Shown: positions 11,485-22,644, counted from the first letter of the stretch. The stretch is DNA of 64,000 nucleotides from Halichondria panicea (GCF_963675165.1 NC_087377.1:1575501-1639500), one strand, 5' to 3'. Notes: generated by a model from the letters alone, not told the origin. Numbers and translations: made by a program.

Positions 11485-12025
11485 AATATATTACATTATT
11501 TCCAATGACATACAACGCTATACTCTGAAATGTACACCAAATACTTTATCACTGTCACATGAGACCCCATACACAATACAACTGTCAAGGCTATAATTGA
11601 AGATTGCTTCAATTTAGATTGCTATACTTGTACAATAATGATGTCGTGAATAATTATAGTGATCACATTAATTCCCAAGTTGTTCCCTTAATTAGCTTAT
11701 TACCAATGAATTATGATTTAATTAAATCTCACTTTTCATTGGCTATGTGTACAGAGGACTTCTGCCAACCAACCTGAAATCCTCTGTACATGTATATGTA
11801 GAGAAGTACATTTGTATCCTCAAGCAAACTATAGTTTGGGCAGAATATTGGCAGTACATGGAATGCTGTGGTGAACCCATACAAATGTTATTATTGCTTT
11901 CACTTCATTTGAAATGCAAACCTTAATTATTAAAGTCACCACTAGCTATTTGCATTGTCCTAATACAAATCTATTTTGTAGCTCTTTATCAAAATAATTA
12001 TGTGTTTAAATTAGCGATAAGTCAA
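11485..12025. other. non-coding flank of array A2
   Basis: Second copy of the 4217-4762 sequence; no gene seen. Confidence 0.6.
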
Positions 12026-13746
12026 CCACTAGCTACAGTGCACACAGTGGGACCACACCATAGGCTCTGTACACTAGCTACAGTGCACACAGTGGGACCA
12101 CACTATAGGCTCTGTACACTAGCTACAGTGCACACAGTGGGACCACACTATAGGCTCTGTACACTATAGCTACAGTGTACACAGTGGGACCACACTATAG
12201 GCTCTGTACACTAGCTACAGTGCACACAGTGAGACCACACTATAGGCTCTGTACACTAGTCTACAGTGCACACAGTGGGACCACACTATAGGCTCTGTAC
12301 ACCAGCTACAGTGCACACAGTGGGACCACACTATAGGCTCCGTACACCAGCTACAGTGCACACAGTGGGACCACACTATAGGCTCCGTACACCAGCTACA
12401 GTGCACACAGTGGGACCACACCATAGGCTCTGTACACCAGCTACAGTGCACACAGTGGGACCACACTATAGGCTCTGTACACTAGCTACAGTGCACACAG
12501 TGGGACCACACTATAGTCTCCGTACACCAGCTACAGTGCAAACAGTGGGACCACACTATAGGCTCCGTACACTAGCTACAGTGCACACAGTGGGACCACA
12601 CTATAGGCTCTGTACACTAGCTACAGTGCACACAGTGGGACCACACTATAGGCTCTGTACACTAGCTACAGTGCACACAGTGAGACCACACTATAGGCTC
12701 TGTACACTAGTCTACAGTGCACACAGTGGGACCACACTATAGGCTCTGTACACCAGCTACAGTGCACACAGTGGGACCACACTATAGGCTCCGTACACCA
12801 GCTACAGTGCACACAGTGGGACCACACTATAGGCTCCGTACACCAGCTACAGTGCACACAGTGGGACCACACTATAGGCTCCGTACACCAGCTACAGTGC
12901 ACACAGTGGGACCACACTATAAGCTCTGTACACTAGCTACAGTGCACACAGTGGGACCACACTATAGGCTCTGTACACTAGCTACAGTGCACACAGTAGG
13001 ACCACACTATAGGCTCTGTATGTACTAGCTACAGTGCACACAGTGGGACCACACTATAGGCTCTGTATGTACTAGCTACAGTGCACACAGTGGGACCACA
13101 CTATAGGCTCTGTACACCAGCTACAGTGCACACAGTGGGACCACACTATAGGCTCTGTACACCAGCTACAGTGCACACAGTGGGACCACACTATAGGCTC
13201 TGTACACTAGCTACAGTGCACACAGTGGGACCACACTATAGGCTCTGTACACTAGCTACAGTGCACACAGTGGGACCACACTATAGGCTCTGTACACTAG
13301 CTACAGTGCACACAGTGGGACCACACTATAGGCTCTGTATGTACTAGCTACAGTGCACACAGTGGGACCACACTATAGGCTCTGTACACCAGCTACAGTG
13401 CACACAGTGGGACCACACTATAGGCTCTGTACACTAGCTACAGTGCACACAGTGGGACCACACTATAGGCTCTGTACACTAGCTACAGTGCACACAGTGG
13501 GACCACACTATAGGCTCTGTACACTAGCTACAGTGCACACAGTGGGACCACACTATAGGCTCTGTACACTAGCTACAGTGCACACAGTGGGACCACACTA
13601 TAGGCTCTGTACACTAGCTACAGTGCACACAGTGGGACCACACTATAGGCTCTGTACACTAGCTACAGTGTACACAGTGGGACCACACTATAGGCTCTGT
13701 ACACTAGCTATAGTGCACACAGTGGGACCACACTATAGGCTCTGTA
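12026..13746. repeat. 45-bp minisatellite array A2, about 38 units
   Basis: The same 45-bp unit as in 4763-9549, with the same left flank (AAGTCAACCACTAGC) and right flank (GTCTACACACTGCATGTC). The array is shorter and its right half is homogeneous (CTGTACACTAG type). Several units contain GTATGTACTAG. Confidence 0.95.
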
Positions 13747-15143
13747 CACTAGTCTACACACTGCATGTCGATTAGAGTAGCATTTCTGCAAACAAGGTGA
13801 AAATGGTTTTTAGTGGAACAGCTGTCTACCCCTGGGCCCATACACGCAGACATTCTACTTTCAAAGGACTATAGAATATTTGCATATACACTAAATTGGA
13901 ATTCCATGTAGTGGGACAAGACAACAGTCTGGCTAGGCTACCGATCAAAATTATCTCCGTAAAATACAATTATTGGGGTCACAGATGTCACAGCTGAGTG
14001 GAGAGTGGAGTGGGAGGGCTAGCTGGATGAATGTGAGGGATGATGGGATCATTGTGACAGGGCAATGGACCGCTATTAAACCCTAGTTATCAGTCAACAG
14101 CTGGAGCTTTATTTCCTACAATGCATAGCGGGAAATTTTTGCTGGTGCAATTTGGCTCCAGAGCCCTCAGCAGAAAGTTACGTGGGTTCTAATATTCGCG
14201 GTTCAATGCCAGGAAACCACACCCACCAATAGCATTGCATGTGAAATACCGGTGCATGGGAGTTTATCCCAGTTTTAAATGCTCTGCCCTCGAAAAACGA
14301 CGAAAATTTCCCGCTATACGGTACTTGTTATCAATACCCCATTTTTAATAATACATGTACAATGTATGCTAGCTGTGACAGGGCAATGGACCGCTACTAA
14401 ACCCCAGTGATCAGTCAACAGCTGGAGCTTAATTAATAATAATTATTATAATGAAGTTGATTGTTTCCCAGATGCTTGTTATCAATAATTATCCCGTCTT
14501 TGCTATATACAAAAGTACAGCTAGCATACATGTACATGTACATGTAGGTCCTAGGTGTGTTTTTTTACGTCAAAATCAGTACAGCTCAATTGCTTTTTTA
14601 GTATTTATTTGTATGCTAGCTGTACGTTTGGATCGACGTCAAATGATATTTCGGTCTCCCTTATTCCATTAAATAATGTGTGAAAAATTGATTAACTATT
14701 ATAGTGTGGGAAGTAGGGAGGAGGCACAGTGTACTATAATAATGCTTTTCTAACTCCCTAAAAATTCTATTCACAAATTTTGAGACAGTTTGCTCAATAT
14801 AATCTCAAAAGCCCAATGCTATGTCAACAGTTTATAACAAGAGAGCACAGTTAGCATACAAACAGCGTCAAATACAACAAATACAAGTTTTGCTGTTTTG
14901 GATGCTTCCATTAGAGGGAGTGTTAGCAAACGTACTGTACAAAGTTCATTCTAATCTTCACTGTCAGCTTTGAATCTGAGGCCTCAATTCACTTATTAGT
15001 TCTACTGCACGCTATAGCTGTACCTTAATTTGTAATTATTTCCCCCCACACACACACAGCACACCCACACACACACCCACACACACATACACACACCCCA
15101 CACACACACACCCCACACACCCCACACCCCACACAGCCTGTAC
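13747..15143. other. non-coding stretch with a CCGTATAG-type MITE and CA repeats
   Basis: No exon is supported; the expected last CFAP299 exon was looked for on the minus strand and not found. An approximately 200-bp element at about 14121-14324 has ends ATAGCGGGAAATTTT and AAAATTTCCCGCTATACGG. CA-rich microsatellite fills 15040-15135. Copy B carries the same at 46936-48332. Confidence 0.6.
14121..14324. mobile_element. CCGTATAGCGGG-type MITE
   Basis: Inverted ends ATAGCGGGAAATTTT / AAAATTTCCCGCTAT around about 170 bp. Same family as 16655-16815, 29866-30052, 34748-34849 and 35774-35875. The copy at 9905-10010 is truncated by the duplication breakpoint. Copy B has it at 47308-47510. Confidence 0.65.
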
Positions 15144-17026
15144 CTTTGGGTCAACGTTAATAATTTTTCTGTCTCGTTTATTCTTAAACAGCAGACCTGA
15201 GGCATTGTCTGCAATCACCTGTGTGTGCGTGCGTGGGGGGTGTGTGTGTGCGTGTTATATCAAACAAATACAAACAAAGTGTCCGTGTACAATAATCATG
15301 TCAACTAATTATGTACGACGAGACCAAAGGGAGCAACTGTATAATTGAGTAGTGCTATGGCGCCCTACAGACTAGGAGGGCACTCACTAGTGTAGTGTTC
15401 CAAACACACGTTATAGGCTATCAAAGTTCGCTGTGAAAATAAATTATGTTCTGAAAAAACACACACTTTAATTATTATAGCCCCACGCTTTCTTTTATAA
15501 TTTGTGCTCGTTGATCTAAGTTATAGTTAGAACATGGGCATGAGGTATCTATGTGTTATAGTGTCCCAAAGCTCGAGGGCTTCTATTTAAACCTATTGGC
15601 TACTAGAAATGCACTAGCTTAGCAACAGTCAACCTATATAAACAGCCAACCTAGCAACTGCATCATTATTCTTTTGAAAACTAATATCTAAAGTTGACAT
15701 CTCTGTGTCTCTACTAAATCTGTGGTCTCTATTCAAGTCAACCCTGTTCCTCCACCTCAGTTTGATGGACAAAATTATAGTCCTAGCTCCACCCACAAAA
15801 CGAAAACATCCAGCTCCTCCCCCAGTTTTGCAGCAAACAAGCCCAGCACACTTCCCAAGAAACGAGCGACTCGTACTACTCTCACAAAGCGAAAGGAAGA
15901 CACCTATAAGCTATAATTTGCAGCAAACAAGCCCAGCAAACGAGCGGCTCCTACTCTTGAACAAAGCAAAAGGAACTTTAGGAGAAGAAGCCAAACCTAG
16001 AATCTCAGCACTTCCATACATCCAGCTCCTCCCCCATGCAGCCTTGCAGCAAAAAAGCACAGCACACTGCCCAAAAAACGAGCGTCTCCTACTGCTTTCG
16101 AACAAAGCCAAAAAAAGAAACTAGAGCTTCTCTCTTTCATTCTAGTTCTGTTATTATAATTACTAGACAAAGCATCTACATGTAGCTACAATAATTTTTA
16201 CATGTGTATCTTCTTGTAAATCACAATACAATGTACAATGTTGTAGTTTGTAGCCCAGAGCAATCTATAGTACTGGTACTATAGCTCATAGTTCCCTGCT
16301 AAATACACTCAAATGGAATCTAAGGACACCATAATATTATTGTAGCACTACCAAACAGCTACTAATAAAATAATTAGCTTTTTGAAATTGGACGTTCCCA
16401 ACACAAGTTATAGCCCTTCAAAGAAAAACTACGAAAACATGACGACATGTAATTAATACATATTTTGGCAACCACCTCTTATATATTATACCCACGTACT
16501 TCAATATTTCTCACACGTACCTGATAATTAGGAGTGGAGTTGGACGAGGAGAAATTAGTGTCCCAGTTATAGAAGCTCAAGTCACTGTGTCTAGGGAGCA
16601 GCTTCTTCCGTGACGAGAATATGGGGTCAAAATCATCCACCTACAATTATCATGTACATGTATAATACTGCATAGCAAGTTTTCGTATCAAACAAAAATT
16701 AAAACTAGGGAATTATTCTACTGCAAGAGATTCGATGCGTCACTATCCTGAGCTGTCGAGCTATACTTAAAATACTAAATGGGAAGTTACGAAAATTACC
16801 CGCTATACGGCAGTTAGATCATTGGGGTGAGGTGTAATTTTATGTCATAAATACAGTACATGTTAGGACCTCCTTTATTAGTGGTAGTACCTTGAGTCGA
16901 TGTGCGTAATCAATGTATCCTGATATCTCCTGACCCTTGGCATTCCTGTCCCGAATAAATATAATTGACTGTGTGTGTGGGTGGAGGTGTGTGTGTGGAG
17001 GTGGTGGTGGTGGTGGTGGTGGTGGT

Positions 17027-17063
<37 letters not shown>

Positions 17064-18319
17064 AGGTGTGTGTGTGTGTGAGGGGGGATTGCTTATCATG
17101 TATTAAGAAGACTTACTGAAATTTTCCCGTTTCTGTTAGTCTCTTCCCTCTGAGCCAGCCCCTCCAGGAACACTGATCCTTGCAGGTCCTTCCCAGCACT
17201 GCACAACACTCTGTACCATGGGGGACACACTAGGTCAGCACAACACTCTGTACCATGGGGGGACACTAGGTCAGCACAACACTCTGTACCATGGGGAGGA
17301 CACTAGGTCAGCACAACACTCTGTACCATGGGGGACACACTAAACACTCTGTACCATGGGGGGGACACTAGGTCAGCACAACACTCTGTACCATGGGGGG
17401 ACACTAGGTCAGCACAACACTCTGTACCATGGGGGGACACTAGGTCAGCACAACACTCTGTACCATGGGGGGGACACTAGGTCAGCACAACACTCTGTAC
17501 CATGGGGGGGACACTAGGTCAGCACAACACTCTGTACCATGGGGGGGACACTAGGTCAGCACAACACTCTGTACCATGGGGGGGACACTAGGTCAGCACA
17601 ACACTCTGTACCATGGGGGACACACTAGGTCAGCAGCGATAAATTAATCTGCTTGCAATCACATACTTACAATCAGTTCAGATTCTTTTGCAATCGCATA
17701 TACAAACAAGTCTTGTACAGTTTGTAGCTAAGAATCATTGCCAGTATACCTGAATTGTCCATAATAATTATTAGCAAAAGGGAGCGTTAATGTGACAAAT
17801 ACACACTCACCCCCCACACACACCACCCACACACCTCAGCTGGTCTCGACGTGCTAGCTTACTGGCTGCAGCCGCTTCTTTCCTGAGCTCAAAGTCTTCT
17901 CTCTTGAGCACTTCCCCTGATCCACGATATTCTAGCTCTACTAGCTGACGTGCTAGTTCCTCGTCCTGTGTGTGTGTGTGTGTGTGTGTGGAGTGTGGTG
18001 TGTGAGTGTGGGTGGGTGTGTGTGTGTGTGTGTGTGTGAGGAGTGGAATGCAAACCACCAACTACGTAATACCGTAAAAATTACAAGCCACTGCAGATGT
18101 GTTTCTACTCGATACTTCGTAATAAGTGTGTGGGGGTTGGAGAACCGTCGCCCCCCACAGTCAATCAACCCTACCCCCCACCTCGAGCTATAACCTCACC
18201 TCCAGGTAGAATAGATCAGTTGGTGTTATTTGAGAGTCCAGGTAATCCTCATACGTGGCATACTCGGTGACTATAGTGTCTGCAGCAGTGTTACTAGCTT
18301 CCTCACCAGTAGCCGCCAT
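15144..18319 (-). CDS. CFAP299: CFAP299 (C4orf22-like) ciliary protein, copy A
   Basis: Six exons splice in frame on the minus strand: 18319-18200 ([13 protein letters not shown]...[18 protein letters not shown]), 17965-17835 ([30 protein letters not shown]), 17198-17117 ([20 protein letters not shown]), 16968-16891 ([20 protein letters not shown]), 16640-16521 ([20 protein letters not shown]) and 15218-15144 ([20 protein letters not shown]). Sizes 120, 131, 82, 78, 120 and 75 bp give 202 codons. The motifs [30 protein letters not shown] and [11 protein letters not shown] are those I recall for CFAP299, a conserved cilia/flagella-associated protein of about 230 residues. The last exon (about 30 residues) was not found. 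A minisatellite fills intron 2 and TG repeats flank several exons. The start codon is 107 bp from that of the divergent signal-peptide gene, suggesting a shared promoter. Confidence 0.92.
15515..16319 (+). other. about 800-bp segment present in copy A only, with TATA box and basic repeats
   Basis: Relative to copy B (about 48712), copy A carries about 800 extra bases inside CFAP299 intron 5, bounded by ATCTAAG on both sides (B has ATATAAG once). It contains CCTATATAAACAG (about 15633) followed by a reading of 139 codons (15705-16124) with three imperfect repeats [18 protein letters not shown]. In another frame the same repeats read as lysine/arginine-rich, for example [15 protein letters not shown]. 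No terminal inverted repeats or A-tail were seen. It may be an insertion in A or a deletion in B; I do not recognise a product. Confidence 0.5.
16655..16815. mobile_element. CCGTATAGCGGG-type MITE in CFAP299 intron
   Basis: Right end GAAAATTACCCGCTATACGGCAG pairs with a decayed left end CTGCATAGCAAGTTTTCGTA. It is shared with copy B (about 49040-49193). Confidence 0.55.
16975..17082. repeat. TG / TGG microsatellite
   Basis: (TGG)n followed by (TG)n in CFAP299 intron 3. It is one of the two TG tracts at which the 2.1-kb tandem duplication joins (other tract at 19140-19202). Confidence 0.85.
17199..17634. repeat. 37-bp minisatellite in CFAP299 intron 2
   Basis: About 12 units of CACAACACTCTGTACCATG + G-run + GACACTAGGTCAG, 36-39 bp depending on the G-run. 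It abuts exon 3, so the exon's own acceptor (GTGTTGTGCAG on the minus strand) is the edge of the first unit. Each unit contains on the minus strand a CTGAC and CTAG/TACAG motifs, which resemble branch-point and acceptor signals. Confidence 0.9.
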
Positions 18320-18426
18320 CTTTATACAGTTCAGAAAGCTGGCGTTGTCATAGCTGGTAAGGTGTGTTTGTATCGGGTAAAGATCGGCAGATTAATAATT
18401 GCATTATTGACGTCCACTATAATTCA

Positions 18427-19130
18427 ATGGCCACCCAGACCCAGTACTGCTCCTGCTCTGTATCGTGGCTTCCCTGTTTAGCACAAGCACTGGTATATAA
18501 TAATAAAAAGTGTTGTGTCTGATATTATTCTGGAGCTGTAATGCATTCAATTTATATGCAATGTTACAATGTTCGATAACAAACGTGTTTCATACTTTAA
18601 TACGTGTTTTTTTGTACTGCAGGTAGCGATGACAACCATGTGTGGCTTCTCGGAGAGGACTCAGGTTACCATGACAACTACGATACTATCTACTCGTCAT
18701 GTGACACAACTAGCATCGTAGCACTGACAAAGGTACGTCAGCTTGACTATTATATATAAATCACCCAAACCCTAACTCATTACTAATAAATTATTTTAAA
18801 TATACTCTTTAATATTAAATTTTGATAGGCCTTTCAAAGAGCTACAAAACACATTCTTTAGATTTGTAATTGGGCAATCCTAACTCAAGTTATCGATCAT
18901 CAAAGATCAAAGAAAAATATTATGTCTAGAAAATAATTGAGTATGAAAGAAACCGTATGTATGACTAATTGTTCCCTTCATCTCAGGACAGGCTTGATGT
19001 TGACTACTACACTGCTGTGGAACAGCTGAGAATGATTAGATTCAATTTTCCTCTATAGCGGTTGATTTTGTGGTCACCCGAATGATTAACGAGGAACAAC
19101 AGGACGAAGTGTTTGTGGCCGTGCATGAAG
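18427..19130 (+). pseudogene. signal-peptide membrane protein gene, truncated copy A1
   Basis: Exon 1 (18427-18492) begins ATGGCCACCCAGACCC, but a 7-bp deletion relative to copy A2 throws the signal peptide out of frame. Exon 2 (18623-18732) encodes SDDNHVWLLGEDSGYHDNYD...SIVALTK. Exon 3 (18987-19130) encodes DRLDVDYYTAVEQLRMIRFN but contains an extra TA (CTCTATAGCGG) that creates a stop after FPL. Sequence then enters a TG tract and jumps back into CFAP299 intron 3, so exons 4 and 5 are missing. This is the left part of the 2.1-kb tandem duplication. Confidence 0.75.
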
Positions 19131-19172
19131 GTACGTGTGTGGGTGTGTGTGAGGTGTGGGGTGGTGGTGGTG

Positions 19173-19204
<32 letters not shown>

Positions 19205-19322
19205 GGGGATTGCTTATCATGTATTAAGAAGACTTACTGAAATTTTCCCGTTTCTGTTAGTCTCTTCCCTCTGAGCCAGCCCCTCCAGGAACACTGATCC
19301 TTGCAGGTCCTTCCCAGCATTG

Positions 19323-19846
19323 CACAACACTCTGTACCATGGGGGGGGGGGGACACTAGGTCAGCACAACACTCTGTACCATGGGGGGGACACTAGGTCA
19401 GCACAACATTCTGTACCATGGGGGACACACTAGGTCAGCACAACACTCTGTACCATGGGGTGGACACTAGGTCAGCACAACACTCTGTACCATGGGGGGG
19501 ACACTAGGTCAGCACAACACTCTGTACCATGGGGGGGACACTAGGTCAGCACAACACTCTGTACCATGGGGGGACACTAGGTCAGCACAACACTCTGTAC
19601 CATGGGGGGGACACTAGGTCAGCACAACATTCTGTACCATGGGGAGGACACTAGGTCAGCACAACACTCTGTACCATGGGGGGGACACTAGGTCAGCACA
19701 ACACTCTGTACCATGGGGGGACACTAGGTCAGCACAACACTCTGTACCATGGGGGGGACACTAGGTCAGCACAACACTCTGTACCATGGGGGGGACACTA
19801 GGTCAGCACAACACTCTGTACCATGGGGAGGACACTAGGTCAGCAG
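19323..19846. repeat. 37-bp minisatellite, second copy
   Basis: Same unit as 17199-17634, about 14 units, differing in G-run lengths and unit order. It ends at the same sequence (CAGCAGCGATAAATTAATCTG). Confidence 0.9.
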
Positions 19847-20141
19847 CGATAAATTAATCTGTTTGCAATCGCATACTTACAATCAGTTCAGTATAATAGA
19901 TTCTTTTGCAATCGCATATACAAACAAGTCTTGTACAGTTTGTAGCTAAGAATCATTGTCCATAATATTACATCTAAGCAATAGGGTAGCGTTAATGTGA
20001 CAAATACACACCCACCCCCCACACACACTACATCCACCCACACACACCACCCACACACCTCAGCTGGTCTCGACGTGCTAGCTTACTGGCTGCAGCCGCT
20101 TCTTTCCTGAGCTCAAAGTCTTCTCTCTTGAGCACTTCCCC

Positions 20142-20203
20142 CGCGAGAAGCCGTCGAAGGGGGAAGGACGTCCTTCCCCCTTCGACGGCTGCTCGCGAGA
20201 CTA
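20142..20203. mobile_element. fold-back element remnant replacing part of CFAP299 exon 2
   Basis: CGCGAGAAGCCGTCGAAGGG pairs with CCCTTCGACGGCTGCTCGCG. The right end, CTCGCGAGACTA, is the complement of TAGTCTCGCGAG and so resembles the TAGNCTC fold-back family; the left TAGTCT end is missing. About 350 bp of CFAP299 exon 2 and intron 1 present in the first copy are absent here. Confidence 0.6.
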
Positions 20204-20462
20204 ACTGCAGATGTGTTTCTACTCGATATTTCGTAATAAGTGTGTGGGGGTTGGAGGTCACCGTCGCCCCCCACAGTCAATCAACCCTACCCCCACCTCG
20301 AGCTATAACCTCACCTCCAGGTAGAACAGATCAGTTGGTGTTATTTGAGAGTCCAGGTAATCCTCATACGTGGCATACTCGGTGACTATAGTATCTGCAG
20401 CGCTGTTACTAGCTTCCTCACCAGTAGCCGCCATCTTTATGTTCAGAAAGCTGGCGTTGTCA

Positions 20463-20504
20463 TAGCCTCCTTCACCGGCCTTGTGCGGCCTGGGATCGAG
20501 GCTA
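20463..20504. mobile_element. TAGCCTC fold-back element, 42 bp
   Basis: TAGCCTCCTTCACCGGCC ... GGCCTGGGATCGAGGCTA, flanked by a perfect 9-bp duplication GCGTTGTCA (20454-20462 and 20505-20513). The tandem sister copy at about 18341 and copy B at about 50840 have the empty site, so it inserted after the 2.1-kb duplication. It lies between the two divergent start codons. Confidence 0.92.
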
Positions 20505-20587
20505 GCGTTGTCATAGCAGTGGTAAGGTAGCGTGTGTTTGTATCGGGTAAAGATCGGCAGATTAATAATTGCATTATTGACGTCTAA

Positions 20588-22242
20588 ATGGCCACCCAGA
20601 CCCAACAACTAGTACTGCTCCTGCTCTGTATCGTGGCTTCCCTGTTTAGCACAAGCACTAATAATAAATTGAATGCATTACAGCTCCAGAATAATATCAG
20701 ACAAAACAATTATAATAATAAAAATTGTTGTGTCTGATATTATTCTGGAGCATTCAATTTATATGCAACGTTACAATGTTCGATAACAAACGTGTTTTAT
20801 ACTTTAATACGTGTTTTTTTGTACTGCAGGTAGCGATGACAACCATGTGTGGCTTCTCGGAGAGGACTCAGGTTACCATGACAACTACGATACTATCTAC
20901 TCGTCATGTGACACAACTAGCATCGTAGCACTGACAAAGGTACGTCAGCTTGACTATTATATATAAATCACCCAAACCCTAACTCATTACTAATAAATTA
21001 TTTTAAATATACTCTTTAATATTAAATTTTGATAGGCCTTTCAAAGAGCTACAAAACACATTCTTTAGATTTGTAATTGGGCAATCCTAACTCAAGTTAT
21101 CGATCATCAAAGATCAAAGAAAAATATTATGTCTAGAAAATAATTGAGTATGAAAGAAACCGTATGTATGACTAATTGTTCCCTTCATCTCAGGACAGGC
21201 TTGATGTTGACTACTACACTGCTGTGGAACAGCTGAGAATGATTAGATTCAATTTTCCTCTATAGCGGTTGATTTTGTGGTCACCCGAATGATTAACGAG
21301 GAACAACAGGACGAAGTGTTTGTGGCCGTGCATGAAGGTACGTGTGTGGGTGTGTGTGAGGTGTGGGTGTGTGAGGTGTGGAGTGTGGGTGTGTGAGGTG
21401 TGGAGTGTGAGTGTGTGTGTGGGTGGGTGTAAAAATAGACTAATGGCTGTTCAAGCTTTATTTAACACTGATGGGTCTCCTGTAATTTGAGAGTAGAGTT
21501 TTAATAATCAAAAGCCGTTCTCTAAATTTACTAACGGAACTGACGTTATTGCCGTTCAAAGATGCATGCCTCTATAGTACACTGTGATCTCCCACAAGTG
21601 GAGCTGTGTGTGTGTGTAGTACTGTCCCTACAATGCTCACACTAATTATTGTTGACCTCCCTAAACACACACTATTAATCCACCCACTCCACACTCCACA
21701 CCACCCACACACACACAGGTTATATGAGCGTCAACAGATTTGGCAACTTCACGATCTTCCCCATCTCCATGGGCAAATCCTCCAGCCTCATCATGATCTC
21801 CAACCTTGCTTGTACCACTCCCGTCCACACCGCCCACACCACACACATACTCTGTGTCAATATAATCAAAGGAACGCAAAAAATATGCAAGGACGATATT
21901 CCACCTGGTTCCCATGGTTACTCGGACGTCTGCCCACGTTTGCAACTTGTTTATATAGTGACATCGGATCAAAAGACGATTTTGAAATTCAACGTTAGCG
22001 ATGATTGTCTTGTATTGATATCTAAGAAGTCTGGAAATGACTACGGTAGTGCCATGTGGTTTTCTTATAATAATGGTTTGACATTATTTCTGAGTAATGG
22101 ACTGGCTTTGAATGTAGAGGCTGCTGGAACATTGGGTGGGGAAGACGTCGGCACTGTACACTATAGCTCTGTGTCACAACTATACAGTCAGGCAAGCCAG
22201 CTGGGAGGATCTAGCAAACTATACTTACATGGCCTATCATGA
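20588..22242 (+). pseudogene. signal-peptide membrane protein gene, copy A2
   Basis: Exon 1 encodes a good signal peptide (MATQTQQLVLLLLCIVASLF, then STST), but the splice donor seen in A1 and B (ACTG/GTATAT) is lost to a snap-back palindrome (20666-20763). Exon 2 is 20830-20939 and exon 3 is 21194-21337, the latter with the same extra TA and stop as A1. Exon 4 starts at 21719 and encodes GYMSVNRFGNFTIFPISMGK...DVCPRLQLVYIVTSDQKT...DDCLVLISKKSGNDYG...VGTVHYSSVSQLYSQ, then a frameshift gives KLYLHGLS and a stop at 22242, where copy B stays open for about 75 more codons. The transmembrane exon present in copy B is absent. No known domain recognised. Confidence 0.75.
20666..20763. repeat. snap-back palindrome at exon 1 donor
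   Basis: The left arm (20666-20710, AAATTGAATGCATTACAGCT...) is the inverted copy of the intron sequence that follows (20725-20763, ATTGTTGTGTCTGATATTAT...). Copies A1 and B have only the forward sequence. The left arm even retains TGCATTACAG, which the right arm of this copy has lost. It looks like a replication template switch rather than a transposon. Confidence 0.8.
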
Positions 22243-22496
22243 CCATACGAAATGATGTCATGAATAAAGTATTCCGTGGTCGGATTTATCTAGTAATGGT
22301 ACAGAGACTATTCCAAGCCCGAATGGCTACAGTATCGTCCGTCCAATCAGCTTGCAGTATTGTCAGATTGACTTTGCATATGCTTTAGTTACATACAAGA
22401 GGGAAAAGGACAATTTCCTTAGAACAGGTGTCGCTTATATTAAGTCTTATTTTTGAATTTTGCTGTTCATTAATTTTGCTATAATTATGTACGTAT

Positions 22497-22644
22497 GTTA
22501 TTGCCCAGCCAGAGTGCAACATGCCATATTATGTTGCCGAGGGCATTATGTCATCCCATAGATACTATGAATTACTGTAATTTATAGTATCTATGGTCAT
22601 CCAGTGCAATATATGGCATGTTGCACGAGGGCGCCTGCAATAAC
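22497..22644. mobile_element. fold-back repeat with nested 41-bp palindrome
   Basis: Outer arms GTTATTGC...GTGCAACATGCCATATT and AATATATGGCATGTTGCAC...GCAATAAC form a hairpin shared with copy B (53027-53128). Inside copy A only, CCATAGATACTATGAATTAC...GTATCTATGG (22556-22596, 41 bp, three pairing mismatches) is inserted with a 5-bp target duplication TCATC (22551-22555, 22597-22601). Copy B has one TCATC at 53081-53085. Confidence 0.8.

Larger units (their letters stand above)
19238..20434 (-). pseudogene. CFAP299: CFAP299 partial duplicate (exons 1-3)
   Basis: The tandem 2.1-kb duplication repeats exon 1 (20434-20315, intact), exon 2 (end at 20059, but cut at about 20141) and exon 3 (19319-19238, acceptor changed from CAG to CAA). 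In exon 2 everything upstream of the codons for the EVLKRED region is replaced by a fold-back sequence (20142-20203). Without exons 4-6 it cannot encode the full protein. Confidence 0.85.

Noticed and set aside
14451-14672. 73-residue frame, also at 47637-47858
   Set aside because: Low-complexity ACATGTACATGT content and no splice signals; identity follows from recent duplication.
13747-15143. Last exon of CFAP299
   Set aside because: Searched by eye on the minus strand for the expected C-terminal tail (about 30 residues); nothing convincing was found.
16878-17099. His/Thr-rich and Cys/Val-rich small frames
   Set aside because: They are translations of TG/CA and TGG microsatellites; the same applies at 15002-15218, 17807-18193, 32095-32347, 48188-48407 and 50218-50666.
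21606-21998. His/Pro-rich plus-strand frame and its minus-strand partner
   Set aside because: They overlap exon 4 of the signal-peptide gene in the wrong frame.
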